Assembly (NCBI GenBank): GCA_905221615.1
Contig: CAJNDT010000968.1
Location: forward strand, 902,501 to 966,500
DNA length: 64,000 nucleotides
Direction: 5' to 3'
Source of the DNA: Symbiodinium sp. CCMP2592
Lineage: Eukaryota; Sar; Dinophyceae; Suessiales; Symbiodiniaceae
The notes below the pieces were generated by a model. That model had not been told where the DNA came from. It made no database searches and saw nothing but the letters and a program-made list of their open reading frames with translations. The position numbers and the translations under genes are program-made. Positions 34,158 through 44,399 of the stretch are shown here, piece after piece; position 1 is the first letter of the stretch; each line of letters begins with the position of its first letter.

Positions 34158-34401
34158 TAGGGCTGGTTTTGTGTGGAGCATCCGAGAACCCGAACATCGG
34201 AGCACTGAAACTTGGAGGTGCCTCTCAAATGCCAGGTCTCTGAGATTGGTGGGGGTCGCCACTGCCACGATGGCATGGCGCGCAGGCCCGGGATGTTGTG
34301 CACCCTAAACCCTAAACCGAAAGCTAAACCCAAGCCATAGCAAGCCCGAAATCTTAGAAGGAGCCTGTTCACTGGCGTAGCTGTGGTTCCTGCATTCAGC
34401 T

Positions 34402-34507
34402 GGGTGGTTGTCAAAACTGTGGTCCTTATTTGGGTCCATATTATAATTAAGTACGGCACCTAATATATAGGATACCCAAAAATGGACCATAATTTTGACA
34501 ACCACCC
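34402..34507. mobile_element. Hairpin element, family A
   Basis: Family A arms with AGCT on both sides (34398-34401, 34508-34511). The flank differs from the ATAT copies, showing the 4 bp are target and not element. Confidence 0.85.
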
Positions 34508-34865
34508 AGCTATCCAAGACTGCTTTGTCAGGGTTTAGCATGATTGAATGGGGCAAGTAATTCCGAAGCCGAGTTCGGGCTATATATTGCCGTCGGTGTA
34601 ATTAGTCGCTCGGTCCTGGTCTTGCGCGGGTGTTGAGTTCCTGCTTTTGGCGGGATGCGCTTTAGCAACCCCAAAAACATCAGGGGCTAGCCAAGGCACT
34701 TCGCGTTCAGAGGCAGCTTTGCGCTAGCCTGTCTTGCGGCTCCGGACGCTTTCTCAAGTAGTATACTTTTCCGAACCCGCCTCAGAAAACATTTACAAAC
34801 CCTACCAGTCCCAACCTGCAAAGCCCTGTCCTAAAGAGCTGTAAACCTGAAAAGCCCGAATCTTA

Positions 34866-34939
34866 GTTTTCTGTTACTATTAATCCCGAAGAAACAGCTA
34901 AAATTACAATTTTTATGCTGGGGTTCTAATTTCAGTATA
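34866..34939. repeat. Dispersed repeat, family T, copy 2
   Basis: TAATCCCGAAGAAACAGCTA ... GGGGTTCTAATTTCAGTATA. Confidence 0.68.
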
Positions 34940-35026
34940 GTTAAACTACAAACCCTCCAGAAGGCCAAGCCCCAAAAGAAACCCTAAACCTTTTTCAGAT
35001 CCGGCACCCAAAGCCCAAAACCCTAC

Positions 35027-35198
35027 GGTGGATGATATAATCCCTGCATTACCCAGCATTTCCATAAGAAGGAATATACCATAATCCCCCTAGTTTAGGG
35101 TGTTGATGATGTAAATCCTGCACAACCCATAATAAGGAGTATACCATAATCCCCATAGTTTAGGGTCCTTAAGGTAATGCAGGATTTGTATCATCAAC
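35027..35198. mobile_element. Two family C hairpin elements, tandem or nested
   Basis: A copy truncated after CTAGTTTAGGG (35027-35100) is followed directly by a full copy (35102-35198). The full copy interrupts the word AGTTTAGGGTCC of the first, suggesting insertion of one family member into another. Confidence 0.75.
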
Positions 35199-35278
35199 AG
35201 TACCAGGACGAAGGGGCTCCAAGATTTCTCACTCAGAGGTTATTGGGGACTACAACGCAGGGTAGTTGAGGGGGTCTA

Positions 35279-35467
35279 CAGTAAACCCCAAAGTTGGAAA
35301 CTTTAGGGTTCAGGGGTTTAGGTTTAGGGGTTTAGGGTTTTAGGGTTTAGGGTTTAGGGTAAACCCCATAAAGTTGGAAGCTGGATTAAGGCCAAATAGT
35401 GCTGGGATTCCCTATACATTACTCTGAAGGATGGAGGCTGGGGTTTCCAACTTTTGGGCTTGTACTG
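35279..35467. mobile_element. Tc1/mariner-like MITE, family I, with telomeric insert
   Basis: TA-flanked (35277-35278, 35468-35469). After CAGTAAACCCCAAAGTTGG an array of TTTAGGG repeats (about 35303-35358) intervenes, then GTAAACCCCATAAAGTTGG is repeated and the element continues. Confidence 0.75.
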
Positions 35468-35574
35468 TAGGGCCTCCAGAACCAGGTGTGTCCTCACGCC
35501 CGGCAGCAAAGCTCGTGCCATCTTTGATGCCTTTCGGATGATCTGCCCCGCGGCAGCACAAACTTCCTTCTTTA

Positions 35575-35701
35575 GGGACCCCAAAAGCGCATAAGCATAA
35601 GTGTGTTATAGGGATATCCCTACCTTATTGGGCTTCATTATAAGGGGGTGTATATGGGATATCCCTATCCTTAGAGTTGCTTATGTGCTTTTTGGGGGGC
35701 C
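35575..35701. mobile_element. Hairpin element, family M
   Basis: ACCCCAAAAGCGCATAAGC ... GCTTATGTGCTTTTTGGGG, with ATAGGGATATCCC in the inner arms. Confidence 0.78.
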
Positions 35702-36939
35702 TTACTCCTGGTTTTGGAGTCACCCTAAACCGGGCCATGCAAGCCTGTAGCCTGTGACACGACATCCCAAGCCTGGATGCAGCAATCCTTCAACCCCAAA
35801 CCCTGAAAGATACTTGATTTAGGGTGTAGGGCTGGATTGCCAAATGCATTCCGTGCCGTAAGCATTAAAACGCAGCCCCTTTTCATTTGAAGGCTTCAGC
35901 TTCGTTTTTGTCGGTCACTCCTCGTCCCGAAGCCTTAATGAAGGACTGAAGGACCTTTCGCAGCGATTCTGCTCCTCGGCAACAAGCACTAGCAACGAAA
36001 ACAGCAACAACAGCAGCAAGAAGGCTCAGCAGCAGCATCAACTACAACGACAGCAACATAAACAATGCACGCAGCAAAGACAACGACAACGGTGACAATG
36101 GCAGTAGCGACAACAATCGAAGAGATCATGACAGAATGTGTTGATGCTCGGACATGCAGGCCTGGTAATCAGAAGGCCTTTGTACGCATTAAAGGCTGGG
36201 TGCAACAGCCCTAGATCCTCACGTGAAGAATTCTGCGCTTTGGGCGTCTCGGCTGTTAAAATCGATTGCGAAGTTTGCAGCGCTATGACTGAGCCGCTCC
36301 CATTGGTCCATAGCACGTGGTACAGACCCCGGTAAGGCAGCACGATCACTGGGTTCTCCGGTAGTACCCTTTTGCCCTTTTTCTTTTTCCAGCAGTCTCC
36401 AGGGGCGAGGCACTCCTGGACGCAATCCTTGTCCCTTCTAAATCTTGAAGCCCTAAACCCTAAATAAACCCCAAGAACCCAAACCCTAGACTCTTGGAGG
36501 CGTGATCCTAGACATCACCATCATCCCCCTCAACCTTTTCGACTTGCCCTTCAACGCCACACTGCACACGATCTCATTGCTCACCTTGACCTTTTGGACC
36601 TTGGCAACTCGTCTGACAGGTCTGAATTTTGGGGTCTGTGTTCCTGCAGGCTGCATGATATCATTATGCCGTAGTATACCAAACCCACAGTCTAGCTGTG
36701 AAGGCCGTATTTGAGGATAGAGGAGTCAGGGAGTTGATGCAGGGGTTGAGAACATTGTCGTTCGAAGAGTGCAGCGATGTAACTGGTGCCAAGTGGGGCC
36801 GGCTTGCGTTGAATTCTTGGTACTCAGACGAAGATGATGTAGACTCTGGCCGCGTCGAAGACGATATTGCGCATGACGATGATCATGCGTTAATAGTGGT
36901 GACGATGGTAGGCTCATATCAAAACTGCGAGGCTGATGG

Positions 36940-36955
36940 CCATGATGGTTATGAT

Positions 36956-36987
<32 letters not shown>

Positions 36988-37440
36988 CGGTGATCTTGAT
37001 GGAATGAGATGCAGTGAGATGAGCATGAACGTGACGAAATCAGTGTGCGTGTGTGTGTGTGTACATGCGTGCATGTGTATGTGTGTGGCGTTGATGGTTA
37101 TAATAGTGAGATGGGCAACGATGACGATGATTATGACGATGATTTTGATGATGCAGAGGATGAGGAGATCGTTCAGACTGCGTCTGAAGATGAGGGTCAT
37201 TGTGCTGGCTAGGGTGCTGATGGTGCTGATGAAACAGGTGTTGAAGCAGCTGCTGATGAAGAAGACATCCGTGATGTTGGTGATGGTGATGGTGGTGATT
37301 TTGGTGATGATGATAATGATGATGCTGATGGTGATGAGAGCGATGGTGACAGTGATGGTGACAGAGACTGTGAGGGTGATGGTGGTTGTGGCGATTGGCC
37401 GGGCAAAGCCGGAGCGGCCGATCATGCGGCCATGATGCTC
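36940..37440. repeat. GAT-triplet-rich region with (TG)n inside
   Basis: Long GATGATGGT-type triplet tract interrupted by a TG run at about 37044-37086. It opens a 245-codon plus-strand frame (36698-37435) that is acidic before the TG run and Met/Val-rich after it, meaning the frame slips relative to the triplets. Not accepted as a gene. Confidence 0.85.
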
Positions 37441-37693
37441 ATGATGAGGATGGGCTGAGGGCAGCTTTGATGAGAATGAAGACGATGGTGGTGGTGATCA
37501 TGATGATGCTGGGGATGTCACTGAATATGAGAACAACGGTGATGCTCACGATGCCATCGCTCCTCACTGATTTGCTGCTGATAGTTGACGGAGGTCGCGA
37601 TGCTGATGCTAGTGACCATGACGATATGCAGGATTTTACCACTCGGGCCTCTCGTGTTTTGGGTCCACTCGGGCTCAATATTAAGATCACTGC

Positions 37694-37885
37694 GCGACGA
37701 CAGTGACTGCGACAACGACTCCAATTACTGCGGCGAGTACGTCCCTTGTGATTTTCTCTTTCGAGGGCATTGGATACGGATTTCCTGCGACGACAATGTC
37801 CGCGACAAAAACTCCAGTTGCTGCGCGCCTGTTTCTCTTCTTCTTTTTTCATGCCAGGGCATTGGACTGGATACGGATTTCCACG
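37694..37885. repeat. Two-copy ~95-bp direct repeat, diverged
   Basis: Two units pair GCGACAACGACTCCA/GCGACAAAAACTCCA at the start and GGGCATTGGATACGG/GGGCATTGGACTGGATACGG at the end. Divergence between the copies is high, so the duplication is old. Confidence 0.65.
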
Positions 37886-38096
37886 GCATCCACGAACTCT
37901 ACACGACCATACCCTTCCGTCGAGCGCTCTTTCAGATCGTTACGGAGTTTTGTTTAAGTTCTCCAACAAGGAAAGATGTGCACAACCACTCTGTATCCCT
38001 ACTCTGGCAGCATACTCCAAGTTGCCGAGCCATCGACAGTCACTGTCACAGTGGTGAAGCACTGGATAACCCGTCCTTTGACAATAGTACCTCTAG

Positions 38097-38185
38097 GTAG
38101 GGCTTTGGGACATTTTATATTTGCTCTTATTGGGCTTAACAGGATCTTACCTGCTAACGGTTTTCAAAGGCTTTAAAAGCACCTC
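38097..38185. mobile_element. Hairpin element, family N
   Basis: GTAGGGCTTTGGGACATTTT ... AAAAGCACCTC with CTAG on both sides (38093-38096, 38186-38189). Shares the loop ATTGGGCTTAA.AGGATCTTA with 3060-3147. Confidence 0.8.
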
Positions 38186-38536
38186 CTAGTATCTGCAACG
38201 GCCGCACTAACAAGACCAGCAACCCTTTGGCTGCAACATTTGAAGCCGTAAGTCCTGATAATGCCGGCTGACAGGACATCTTCGCTTCATTCCGCACGGC
38301 CTACTTCGAGAAGGGCAGCAGCTCGACAGCACTCGATCTTAAGGCTGGAGCTTAGGAGGAGTAGGGTTCAGGGTTTATAGGGTTTAAGGCCGTTTAGGTT
38401 TCAGGATTTAGGGTTTGGGGTTTGAGAGGAGTAACGGTTTGGGAGTTAGGGTCTGGAGGTATTTCGGGCCCACATCAATGCCTCGAGGATGAGGGCTCTG
38501 GGGCTCAGGGCTATAGAGATTATGGTTTCGCGACTA

Positions 38537-38638
38537 GGGAGTTTTCGATAATTAGGGGTACCTCATTTTGGGGTCCTTATAATAAGGATCCTACTATTGA
38601 GGGTACTATATTAGGGTCCCCTATTTTCGGAAACTCCC
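38537..38638. mobile_element. Hairpin element, family B
   Basis: Arms GGGAGTTTTCG...CGGAAACTCCC; flanks (ACTA, AGCT) do not match. Confidence 0.8.
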
Positions 38639-38724
38639 AGCTTCAGGGCCCGGGGCGGCGGGGGAGAGAGGCCCTTGGCTGTTGGGCTCACGGTTTGTGG
38701 ATTTTGCGCTACAGCCCACACTTT

Positions 38725-38844
38725 AATCAAATGGGAAAAGGAGGGACCCTTAATGGGGACCCCTACCCTATAACGGGCTATATAAGGGGTATATACAATA
38801 GCTATATTAAGGGGATACACCTAGCTCCTGATACCCTTTGATTT
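38725..38844. mobile_element. Hairpin element, family E (right arm rearranged)
   Basis: Left arm GGGAAAAGGAGGGACCC. The matching right arm is missing, but outer AATCAAA/TTTGATT still pair. Confidence 0.7.
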
Positions 38845-39025
38845 AAGATAAAGGCAGACCCCCTTTGCCCGCAGGTTTCAATCCTGGCATGGGATGGGCA
38901 TACAAAGAAGCGAAGAAGGTGCAAGACACCGGTCAGAAGCCTATGACCCATGACATTCACAGACCCAAGGATCCTTCAATCAAGAAATATTCCCTTAAAT
39001 CAATTCTAGGCATCCCACTATAGAT

Positions 39026-39131
39026 GGGTGGTTGTCAAAATTATGGTCCCCTGTTGGGTCCCCTACATAATATAATAGGTGCCGTATTATAATAGGGACC
39101 CAAAAAGGGACCATAATTTTGACAACCACCC
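39026..39131. mobile_element. Hairpin element, family A
   Basis: Near-perfect family A arms; flanks AGAT and ACAT differ by one base. Confidence 0.82.
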
Positions 39132-39188
39132 ACATGAAAGCATATTCCTTAATTAAGGGATCTTGGAGTCTCCGACCTTGCAGCAGAT

Positions 39189-39290
39189 GGGAGTTTCCAA
39201 AAATAGGGGACCCTACTATAGTACCTTAAACAGTAGGATCCTTATAAGAATGACCGCAAAATAAGGTACCCCTTCTTTTCGGAAACTCCC
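39189..39290. mobile_element. Hairpin element, family B
   Basis: Arms GGGAGTTTCC with AGAT on both sides (39185-39188, 39291-39294). Lies 57 bp from the family A copy at 39026-39131. Confidence 0.86.
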
Positions 39291-39527
39291 AGATATCTGT
39301 CGGACGCTGCTCCAGATCCCAACTCAGGCTTGGTCTTCGATTCAGCGAAGATCGCGTGGCACTACGTGCCATTTGCCAGCAATTAGGTTTTAGGGGGTTT
39401 AGGGTTGCCTAGTCCCTAAGCCCTAAACCCTAAACCCAAAGCCTTAAACTTCTGCCAGCAATTTCCCGAATGGGCGGTCACTCTCTGTGCTGTTTGGAAG
39501 CTTCGTGGGCGATGTGATGTGTGATCA

Positions 39528-39628
39528 ATATAGGGGCGTTAATAGTTAGAATATTTTTTGGATATATTTGACTAGAGTTAAACTACTGAGCCCCCAAAGC
39601 CCTATTCCAATTGTGGAGGCCCTTACAT
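39528..39628. mobile_element. Hairpin element, family V
   Basis: AATATAGGGGCGTTAATAGT ... ATTGTGGAGGCCCTTACAT. Confidence 0.65.
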
Positions 39629-40460
39629 GATTTGCTGTAGTTGCCAGGATGTGATGCCTGGGGGTTGGGGTCCAAGTTACCCGAGTTATGGCAACGGCAC
39701 AGCAGCGAAATAACCCAAACCCTAAACCCTAAACGCTAACCACGAAAAGTCTCTAACTTCTATGGTCCTCCACGATCGGACACTGGGCAATCTTGTCAAA
39801 GCTTCAACATGGAGGTTGTGGTTCCGTCCCAGCGCACATGTTGTAGTTCTTGCGGCTGTAGCACCTAGAGTTGGGCTTGGGTGTTTGGGGGGGGGGGGTT
39901 GGGGGATCAGGTTGCGAAGATGAGGTTGCGGACAGTCACAGTGGGGTGAATAATTTGGGTTTGAAGTTGAGGGTTTAGGCTTGTGCTGTTTTGGCGAACA
40001 ACGCCTGCATTCCAAAGCCTTGAGCCTGAAACCGTGAAGCGTGCAATTCCCATACTTCTTACACTTCGAGACCGTTAGCATGGTAAGGCTTCGGGTTTAG
40101 GGCTTTCGGGGGGCATGCAGATGGGGGACAACTCGTTCCGGGTTCAATGTATGCTGCGGAACCCCGTCAACTGCAGGACGAGATGGCTCCTCTTCGATCT
40201 AACTGCCACTGAGATGAATGAGGATATTCTACAGTTTTTTAGGGTCTAGGGTTTCGGGTAAACCCTATTGCACGTATCACGTATCTGTATTCCCCTTCCT
40301 TTCAGGGCCACGAACATAACATCCCTTGCAATCCCTATTAATGTGGCCTAAACCTAAGCCGCTAAACGAAACCCTCAAAACACTTTACCTTTCGAGCCCA
40401 AATCCTTCCAGCTGGCTTTGTTGGGCAGGGTTCGCGTTGACAACTCTTAGGGGTTCCTTT

Positions 40461-41028
40461 AATCGTTTCCCCCTAATATTAAATGCCCCCCCGCTCCCCC
40501 CTAATAGTAAAACTGGATTTCGGAGGTTTAGTGTTTATATTAGGGGGGGTTTCGGTTCGGTGCATCCACGTATGAGTGGGGTGCAAAGGAATGAATTCGT
40601 GACTCCAGCCTAAGACTTAAAACCCTAAGCCTTAAACCTCGAGCCCCAAACCCTAAAGCCCTGGGTCCTAAACTTTAAGCCCCAAAGCCCCAAGCCCTAA
40701 AGCTTTAGCCCTGAGCCCTAAACCCTTAAACCCTAAAGCACTGGTGTCTCTAGTACTTCTGTAATCTTTGGCTCTATAAAGCCCTGAGCCCTAAACTTTA
40801 AGCGCTAACGCCCCAAGCCCTAAAGCTTTAGCCCTGAGCCCTAAACCCTTAAACCCTAAAGCTCTACTGTCTTTAGTACAGCTGTAATCTTTGGCTCTAT
40901 TAAAACTCATACAATCCTAGCCCCCCCTAATGTTTTTAATAGACTTTCAATTGTGGGCCCGAAACCGCGAAATTCCGGGGGCCGGTAGTTTTTACATTAG
41001 GGGGGGTTAATGTTAGGGGGAAGCGATT
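40461..41028. mobile_element. Composite inverted-repeat element W, 568 bp
   Basis: Outer ends AATCGTTTCCCCCTAATATT and AATGTTAGGGGGAAGCGATT are reverse complements with few mismatches. Two C-run hairpins lie inside at each end (40494-40548 and 40921-41006), with telomere-like DNA and a tandem duplication between. A 95-codon plus-strand frame at 40326-40613 crosses the left end and is not convincing. Confidence 0.65.
40664..40905. repeat. Two-copy tandem duplication, ~120 bp
   Basis: The segment from CCTAAACTTTAAGC to TGTAATCTTTGGCTCTAT occurs twice in a row (about 40668-40778 and 40790-40900), inside the composite element 40461-41028. Confidence 0.75.
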
Positions 41029-41396
41029 AGTATCCTTCCACTACCAAGGTCCATGATATCTTCTTGTAGTCCCGATGTTCCGGCCCCAACATTACAGATA
41101 CAGTTTATACTTTAGCTTCACAGGCACAGATCCCGACTGCTGCGAGTCTTAGGGTTGCATTGCTAGTTTAGGGTTTACGGATGAGGGCTAGGATTGGGGG
41201 GGTCGAGGGTTCGGGTTTTGGGGTTTCGGGGTTTGGGGTGTATAGAGGGGTTTGAGGGTTTCAGCATCTTAGGTATTACAGGGTTTAGAAACCTTGCGAG
41301 GAATTGAGGATTGAGAAGTCTGCTTCCAAGCTCGCAAGTTCACCGGGTATCGGTGTGGAATTCGTATTGGTTTTCTTTGTTGTTGTTATTGTAATA

Positions 41397-41509
41397 CAGT
41401 AGACCCCATAAAGTTGGAAACCGGATTAAGGCCAAAGAGTGCTGGGATTCCCTAAACATTACTCTTAAGGAATGAGGCTCTTGGGTTTCCCAATTTGGCG
41501 CTTCTACTG
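41397..41509. mobile_element. Tc1/mariner-like MITE, family I
   Basis: CAGTAGACCCCATAAAGTTGG ... GCGCTTCTACTG with TA on both sides (41395-41396, 41510-41511). Confidence 0.8.
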
Positions 41510-41523
41510 TAACTCTGGGGACT

Positions 41524-41635
41524 CCCAGAGCCTCCAAAACCCCTTAATTAAGGAGTATACTTGAAATTATAGTAGGATCCCTAATATGATTTAAGGTATA
41601 TTCCTTAATTGAGGGGTTTTTTGGAGGCTCTGGGG
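41524..41635. mobile_element. Hairpin element S
   Basis: CCCAGAGCCTCCAAAACCCC ... GGGGTTTTTTGGAGGCTCTG. CTCTGGGGACT lies before it (41513-41523) and again at its right end (41628-41638). Confidence 0.78.
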
Positions 41636-41661
41636 ACTGCTGAAATCGACACCTACCTTAA

Positions 41662-41750
41662 ACTACCAAACCCTACTTTTTGGTAGGATCTTATTATAAA
41701 CCCTAATATGGAATTTAGAGGGACCCTACAAAAAAGTAGGTTTTGGTGGG
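41662..41750. mobile_element. Hairpin element, family Q
   Basis: ACTACCAAACCCTACTTTTT ... AAAAAGTAGGTTTTGGTGGG with TTAA on both sides; the flanks CTACCTTAA and TTAAGGTAG are complementary. Confidence 0.8.
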
Positions 41751-41811
41751 TTAAGGTAGTCACATTACCCTAAACCCTAAACCGTAACTCTGGGGACTGT
41801 TGAAATCGACA

Positions 41812-41909
41812 CCTACCCAGGGGCCCCAAAGTAGTTCCTTTTTGGGATTACCCTGTAGGATTCTATATATGAACCCCAAAAAGGAACTACTTTGGGGCCT
41901 TTGGGTAGT
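41812..41909. mobile_element. Hairpin element R
   Basis: CTACCCAGGGGCCCCAAAGT then AGTTCCTTTTTGGG pairs with CCCAAAAAGGAACT then ACTTTGGGGCCTTTGGGTAG. Same host flank (GAAATCGACAC / TCACAT) as the Q element 150 bp upstream. Confidence 0.78.
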
Positions 41910-41999
41910 CACATGGGACTCATGACCTGCTCTTCGGCTTCGTCCTCGAAAAAAAGGAAATTGATCCCAAAGACCAAAGCTTAGGGCTCCTTAGAAATA

Positions 42000-42115
42000 A
42001 TATGTAGTTTCTAGAAATTATATGTAATTTCTAGAAATTATATGAAATTTCTGGTCATTATAATCCCTAGGAAACAGCTAGAATTTTAATTTTGCTAGGG
42101 TTCTAAGTTCATTAT
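42000..42115. repeat. Dispersed repeat, family T, copy 3
   Basis: Same core, preceded by three copies of TTTCTAGAAATTATATG-like sequence. Confidence 0.7.
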
Positions 42116-42485
42116 AGAAAGACCTTGAGGAAGTCCTAGAAACTGTCCCGGCGTAGGACCATCCCAGAGGCCTCAAGCAGGGTTGGGGTGTTGGGGTTTA
42201 GTATAGGGCGTTTAGGGTTTAGGAGTCTGTCTTAGGGTTTAGGCTTTAGGGCAGTCCTTCATTTCAGTAACACTTTCAGGTGGTGACTCTCGACATCGTG
42301 ATTGAGTCTTCTGCAGCAGGGAGCCCAGACCCACAAGCAAGCTTCAAGACTCAGATCCGGGGTATAACGGTATAACTTTATGGCTTTTTGTGCTTAGAGC
42401 TTTTCGTAAGAGATCTAAGAGATCAAACTTGACTGCTTTGAGGTGTTGAGACTTTGAGGACTTGAAATTCAGAGCTTGGGTGTAC

Positions 42486-42583
42486 GGCTGATGGTTTAAA
42501 TCCTGCACTACCCGTGACAAGGAACATACCATAATTCCGATAGTTTAGGGTCCTTTAGGCAATGCCGGGTTTACATAATCAGC
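42486..42583. mobile_element. Hairpin element, family C (diverged)
   Basis: GGCTGATGGTTTAAATCCTG ... TTTACATAATCAGC. Confidence 0.75.
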
Positions 42584-43150
42584 AGTATGAAGGTTTTCAG
42601 AGCTTGAGTTTAAGGCTGCAGTGCCCTAGGGCGTGTGGGGTCTAGGACTTTCGGCTTGTAACTTGTAGGACTTTCTACCCGTCTCCTCCCACCTTATCGG
42701 GGCGTCCGAATAGTTACGAGCCGTGCAGTCCTAGATTCCCCGTCATATTTATACTGTAACACATATTCTAACTTCTTCTAAACTGCACGGCCCCTATTCT
42801 ATATGCACATACATGCAGAGTGTACTCTCTCTTTGTATACATATATATATATACACACAGACATATCTCTTATCCGAGAACCCTTCAGGTATCCTTAGAG
42901 TAACCCCTATCTCGAAAGCCTTAACGGAAGCATCTGACCTTGATCGAATTAATGTATAAGGCCCGTACATTTAGATCATAACCCTCAACCTCAAGCCATA
43001 AACCTAAACCCTCAACCCTAAACCCTAGAGCCTAAACCCTCAACCCCAAACCCCAAACCCAAAGCCCAAATCCTAAGCCCCTTTATAGAACCCCTTATAG
43101 ATCCTTTATAGGAGCCCTTAAGGTAACCCTAAACTCCTACACAACCCCTA

Positions 43151-43361
43151 CAGTAGAAGCCAGAAAGTTGGAACATCATTGTCCTCATGCCCTTAAGGTA
43201 AAGTACAAGGGATCCTAGCACTAATCCTCCTAAAGCCATGTTCCAACTTTCTGGGGTTCACTAGCTAGTAAGGGTACTGCAAAGCTTCTGTCAGGGCGCT
43301 ATGAGCGGTTGAGATTCGGTCAAGGGTTGGGGGTTTGGGCTGCAGGGTTGTGCTTCTACTG
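43151..43361. mobile_element. Tc1/mariner-like MITE, family I, long form
   Basis: CAGTAGAAGCCAGAAAGTTGG ... GCTTCTACTG, TA on both sides (43149-43150, 43362-43363). Contains an inner hairpin (to 43255) plus a 105-bp tail homologous to 26476-26580. Confidence 0.8.
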
Positions 43362-43635
43362 TACACAACCCAGCCACCGACCAGTCGCGAGGCCTCCACC
43401 TCGATGTTCACCTTCCTGCGCATGATCCGAACCTCTGCCCTATGAGGGCTCGGGGTTCCGCAAGTTAGAGGTTTTAAGTTTGGGGTTTAGGGTTCGGTTT
43501 AGGGTTTAGGGTTTAGGGTTCCAGGTTTGGGATTCAGGGTTTAGGGTTCCAGTTTGGGGTTTTTGGCCTTGAATTTAGAATTTGGGGTCTGGGGTGTAGG
43601 GTCTCCCCCCAAACCTAGAAGCCTGGGCTCGACAT

Positions 43636-43739
43636 GGGAGTTTCCGAAAATTAGGGGTACCTTACTTTGGGGCCCTTACAAAAGGGATCCTAGTATGTAG
43701 GGTACTATATCAGGGTGTCCCCTATGTTCGGAAACTCCC
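43636..43739. mobile_element. Hairpin element, family B
   Basis: Arms GGGAGTTTCCGAAAA with ACAT on both sides (43632-43635, 43740-43743). Confidence 0.86.
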
Positions 43740-43743
43740 ACAT

Positions 43744-44399
43744 CCTGTCTAGGATGCAGTGGTTTAGGGCTTGGGGGTTTCGGCTTTAGGCTTTAGAGCT
43801 TCAGCGCCTCAGTAACTTGCATGTGTTGGCTTCGGCCGTTTAGGGGTTTAAGTGTTAAAGAGTGCAGGGTCCGAGAATAGTATCAAACTCGGGCTCATGT
43901 TAGCAGATGAAGAGGCCTGCAGACGGAAGATTGTCCAGATTGGGGTCCCGGTTTTGGATCGTCACTAACGGCTACCCACGTGAACGATGCTTGTCTTTCT
44001 CCCTGTACGTTTCACTCTTGGCCGGGGATGATCCGAGAAAGCCGCGTAGCATGGCCCAGGCGAACTTAGCTGTTCCATCGCCATCCCCCCCCGTCGACAG
44101 AGACCAAACATGCGTTCCTAAACCCTAAACCCTTAACCCTAATTGATCCGTGTCGGGGGTCAGCCTGGACACATCTCAGGAGCTTTACGCACCATGCATC
44201 CCCCCTACAACCCCTGACTTCATCCTTCATTTTCGAGGTACCAAGTCCCGAGGAAGCACTCCGAAGCTGAACACCTAAGTCCTGAACCCTATACTCTAAC
44301 TCTGCTGTGCGACGCTGTCAATATGACAGAAGTAGTATGTATCCCTATATGGAAGTGGGCGAGTCGCAAAGTCCGTCATGCTTAAAGGAACTCGTACTG
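43744..44399. other. No supported gene
   Basis: Mixed telomere-word and unique DNA; a 73-codon plus frame at 43907-44128 ends in CCCTAAA words and is not recognised. Confidence 0.6.

Larger units (their letters stand above)
30331..34400. other. Gene-free: telomere-word DNA, tandem repeats, hairpins
   Basis: Families X, F2, L and A, two tandem arrays and dispersed TTCCTTTAAAGGG repeats. 30340-30620 is more unique (104-codon minus frame, not recognised). Confidence 0.65.
35702..38092. other. Unique and GAT-triplet DNA, no supported gene
   Basis: 35800-36700 is unique, with CAGCAA-type triplets at 36000-36110. 36940-37440 is the GAT tract. 37694-37885 is a diverged direct repeat. Open frames of up to 245 codons on both strands follow the triplets. 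Confidence 0.55.

Noticed and set aside
36698..37435. 245-codon acidic then Met/Val-rich frame
   Set aside because: Driven by GAT triplets and a TG run; amino-acid composition changes abruptly where the triplet phase slips.
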